Of a stretch of 64,000 nucleotides of DNA, positions 63,340 through 64,000 are shown one piece after another. The stretch is from CAWDVK01 sp963805715 (GTDB taxonomy: Bacteria > Actinomycetota > Actinomycetes > Streptosporangiales > Streptosporangiaceae): positions 186,001 to 250,000 of the forward strand of contig CAWDVK010000007.1 in assembly GCA_963805715.1 (NCBI GenBank). The letters are read 5' to 3'. The notes beneath the pieces were generated by a model, which saw only the letters and a list, made by a program, of their open reading frames with translations, was not told where the DNA came from and made no database searches. Numbering within the stretch: the stretch's first letter is position 1; each line of letters starts with the position of its first letter. The position numbers and the translations under genes are program-made.

Positions 63340-63666
63340 CTAGTGCTCGGCATTCTGCGGCGGCAGCGCGGCCACGATGGGGTGATCGGTGGGGATCTTG
63401 CCGGTCTTGGAGGCACCACCCGGCGAGCCGAGCTCACTGAAGAACTCGACGTTGGCCTTGTAGTAGTCCTTCCACTGGTCGGGCACGTCATCCTCGTAGA
63501 AGATGGCCTCGACCGGGCAGACAGGCTCGCACGCGCCGCAGTCCACACATTCGTCCGGGTGGATATACAGCATGCGCTCGCCCTCGTAGATGCAGTCGAC
63601 GGGGCACTCCTCGATGCACGCCTTGTCGATCACATCGACGCAAGGCTGCGTGATGATGTATGTCAC
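63340..63666 (-). CDS. fdxA: Seven-iron ferredoxin
   Basis: A 108-residue electron carrier with one [3Fe-4S] and one [4Fe-4S] cluster: CVDVIDKACIEECPVDCI near the N-terminus and CVDCGACEPVCPVEAI next, then the C-terminal extension EDDVPDQWKDYYKANVEFF typical of FdxA. The GTG start is preceded by GAGGAG. It probably serves P450s or other oxygenases or stress metabolism and forms an operon with dapC. Confidence 0.95.
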   Translation of the reverse strand: MTYIITQPCVDVIDKACIEECPVDCIYEGERMLYIHPDECVDCGACEPVCPVEAIFYEDDVPDQWKDYYKANVEFFSELGSPGGASKTGKIPTDHPIVAALPPQNAEH

Positions 63667-63791
63667 GTCCGAGCTCCTCTTCCATCCGGGCCTTCAGGCA
63701 CCCAGGCGCTGACCCGGGCATCGCCGCACGACCAGTATCGCGTTCGCTGCGGGTAGCGAGCCGTCGGCCCGGGCCCGGGGATCGCAGGCTA

Positions 63792-64000
63792 TCAGCCCAT
63801 CTCGACTGAGCCATCGGGCGCCGGGGCCCGGCTCGCGCCGCGCGGCACCACCCAGCCGCTGGCGCCATCCGCCGCCGTCCACTGATACCCCTGGTACCGC
63901 ACGTCACGGATGCCGTAGGAGCTGGCATGGGAGACCAGCCAGGCCGCGACAGCCCAGCCGGCGGCGGTACCCGGCACGGTGATCGCCAGCGCCGGGTCAC
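63792..64000 (-). CDS. C-terminal part of an unrecognised protein (cut by the window edge)
   Basis: An open frame enters from the right edge and ends at 63792. It encodes TAAGWAVAAWLVSHASSYGI, DVRYQGYQWTAADGASGWVV and a Pro/Ala-rich tail. The composition is like secreted peptidoglycan- or sugar-binding proteins, but I do not recognise the family. Internal GTG at about 63,977 is unlikely to be the true start. The gap to fdxA (63,667-63,791) contains GATACT as a possible -10 for fdxA. Confidence 0.5.
   Translation of the reverse strand, partial: DPALAITVPGTAAGWAVAAWLVSHASSYGIRDVRYQGYQWTAADGASGWVVPRGASRAPAPDGSVEMG

Overview
The window looks like a chromosomal segment from a high-GC actinomycete of a Streptomyces/Streptosporangiales-like lineage. 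The evidence is very high GC with strong third-position bias, many GTG and some TTG starts, and marker genes for coenzyme F420 (cofC) and mycothiol (mshB). The gene order thiL-thiD-rpmB-recG-rsmD-coaD-rpmF-rnc-mutM-smc-ftsY-ffh-rpsP-rimM-trmD-rplS-lepB-rnhB-yraN-comM-dprA-xerC-rpsB-tsf-pyrH-frr-cdsA-rlmN is the actinobacterial core order. No plasmid, phage or transposase genes were recognised.

Layout. 1-13,200 holds cofactor genes (cofC, thiL, thiD), a stand-alone Lrp/AsnC effector domain, a FakA-like kinase, recG, rsmD, coaD, and ribosomal and RNA-processing genes (rpmB, rpmF, yceD, rnc), then mutM and acylphosphatase. 13,200-26,820 holds chromosome segregation (smc), protein targeting (ftsY, ffh), the rpsP-khpA-rimM/trmD-rplS cluster, two signal peptidases and rnhB. 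26,986-35,639 is the transformation and recombination block (yraN, comM, dprA, xerC). A roughly 4.3-kb accessory patch (28,939-33,280) splits comM from dprA and contains an XRE-MNT/HepT toxin-antitoxin pair, ArsR and MarR regulators, a membrane protein and several gene relics. 35,939-42,823 is translation and lipid synthesis (rpsB, tsf, pyrH, frr, cdsA, rlmN) plus a SUFU-domain protein. 42,852-64,000 is more mixed: a hexapeptide acyltransferase, a small HATPase, a secreted TolB-like propeller, typA, uppP, an Sdh1-type succinate dehydrogenase (sdhCAB), an S9 peptidase next to a broken P1 peptidase, mshB, rocD-ddaH, cysS, dapC and fdxA.

How the genes work together. The core blocks serve ribosome assembly, membrane targeting and secretion, DNA repair and uptake, and envelope precursor supply (uppP, cdsA, dapC). 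The sdh, fdxA, cofC and mshB genes serve redox metabolism. ddaH with rocD suggests conversion of methylarginine to citrulline plus use of ornithine as a nitrogen source.

Quality caveat. Seven conserved genes (recG, smc, rlmN, the TolB-like gene, sdhB, mshB, dapC) each carry one single-base frameshift at a place where both halves stay highly conserved. Several lie in short G or C runs. I read most of these as assembly indels rather than real pseudogenes, and I have given the full-length extents. True decay is better supported for the P1 peptidase, the Tat-hydrolase relic, the MOSC relic and the sigma-factor fragment. The most interesting items are the in-frame RimM-TrmD fusion, paired DnaA-box-like sites upstream of both yraN and dprA, the leaderless XRE-MNT/HepT module, the Gly-to-Cys change in the Ffh GTPase motif, and two unusual tandem arrays.
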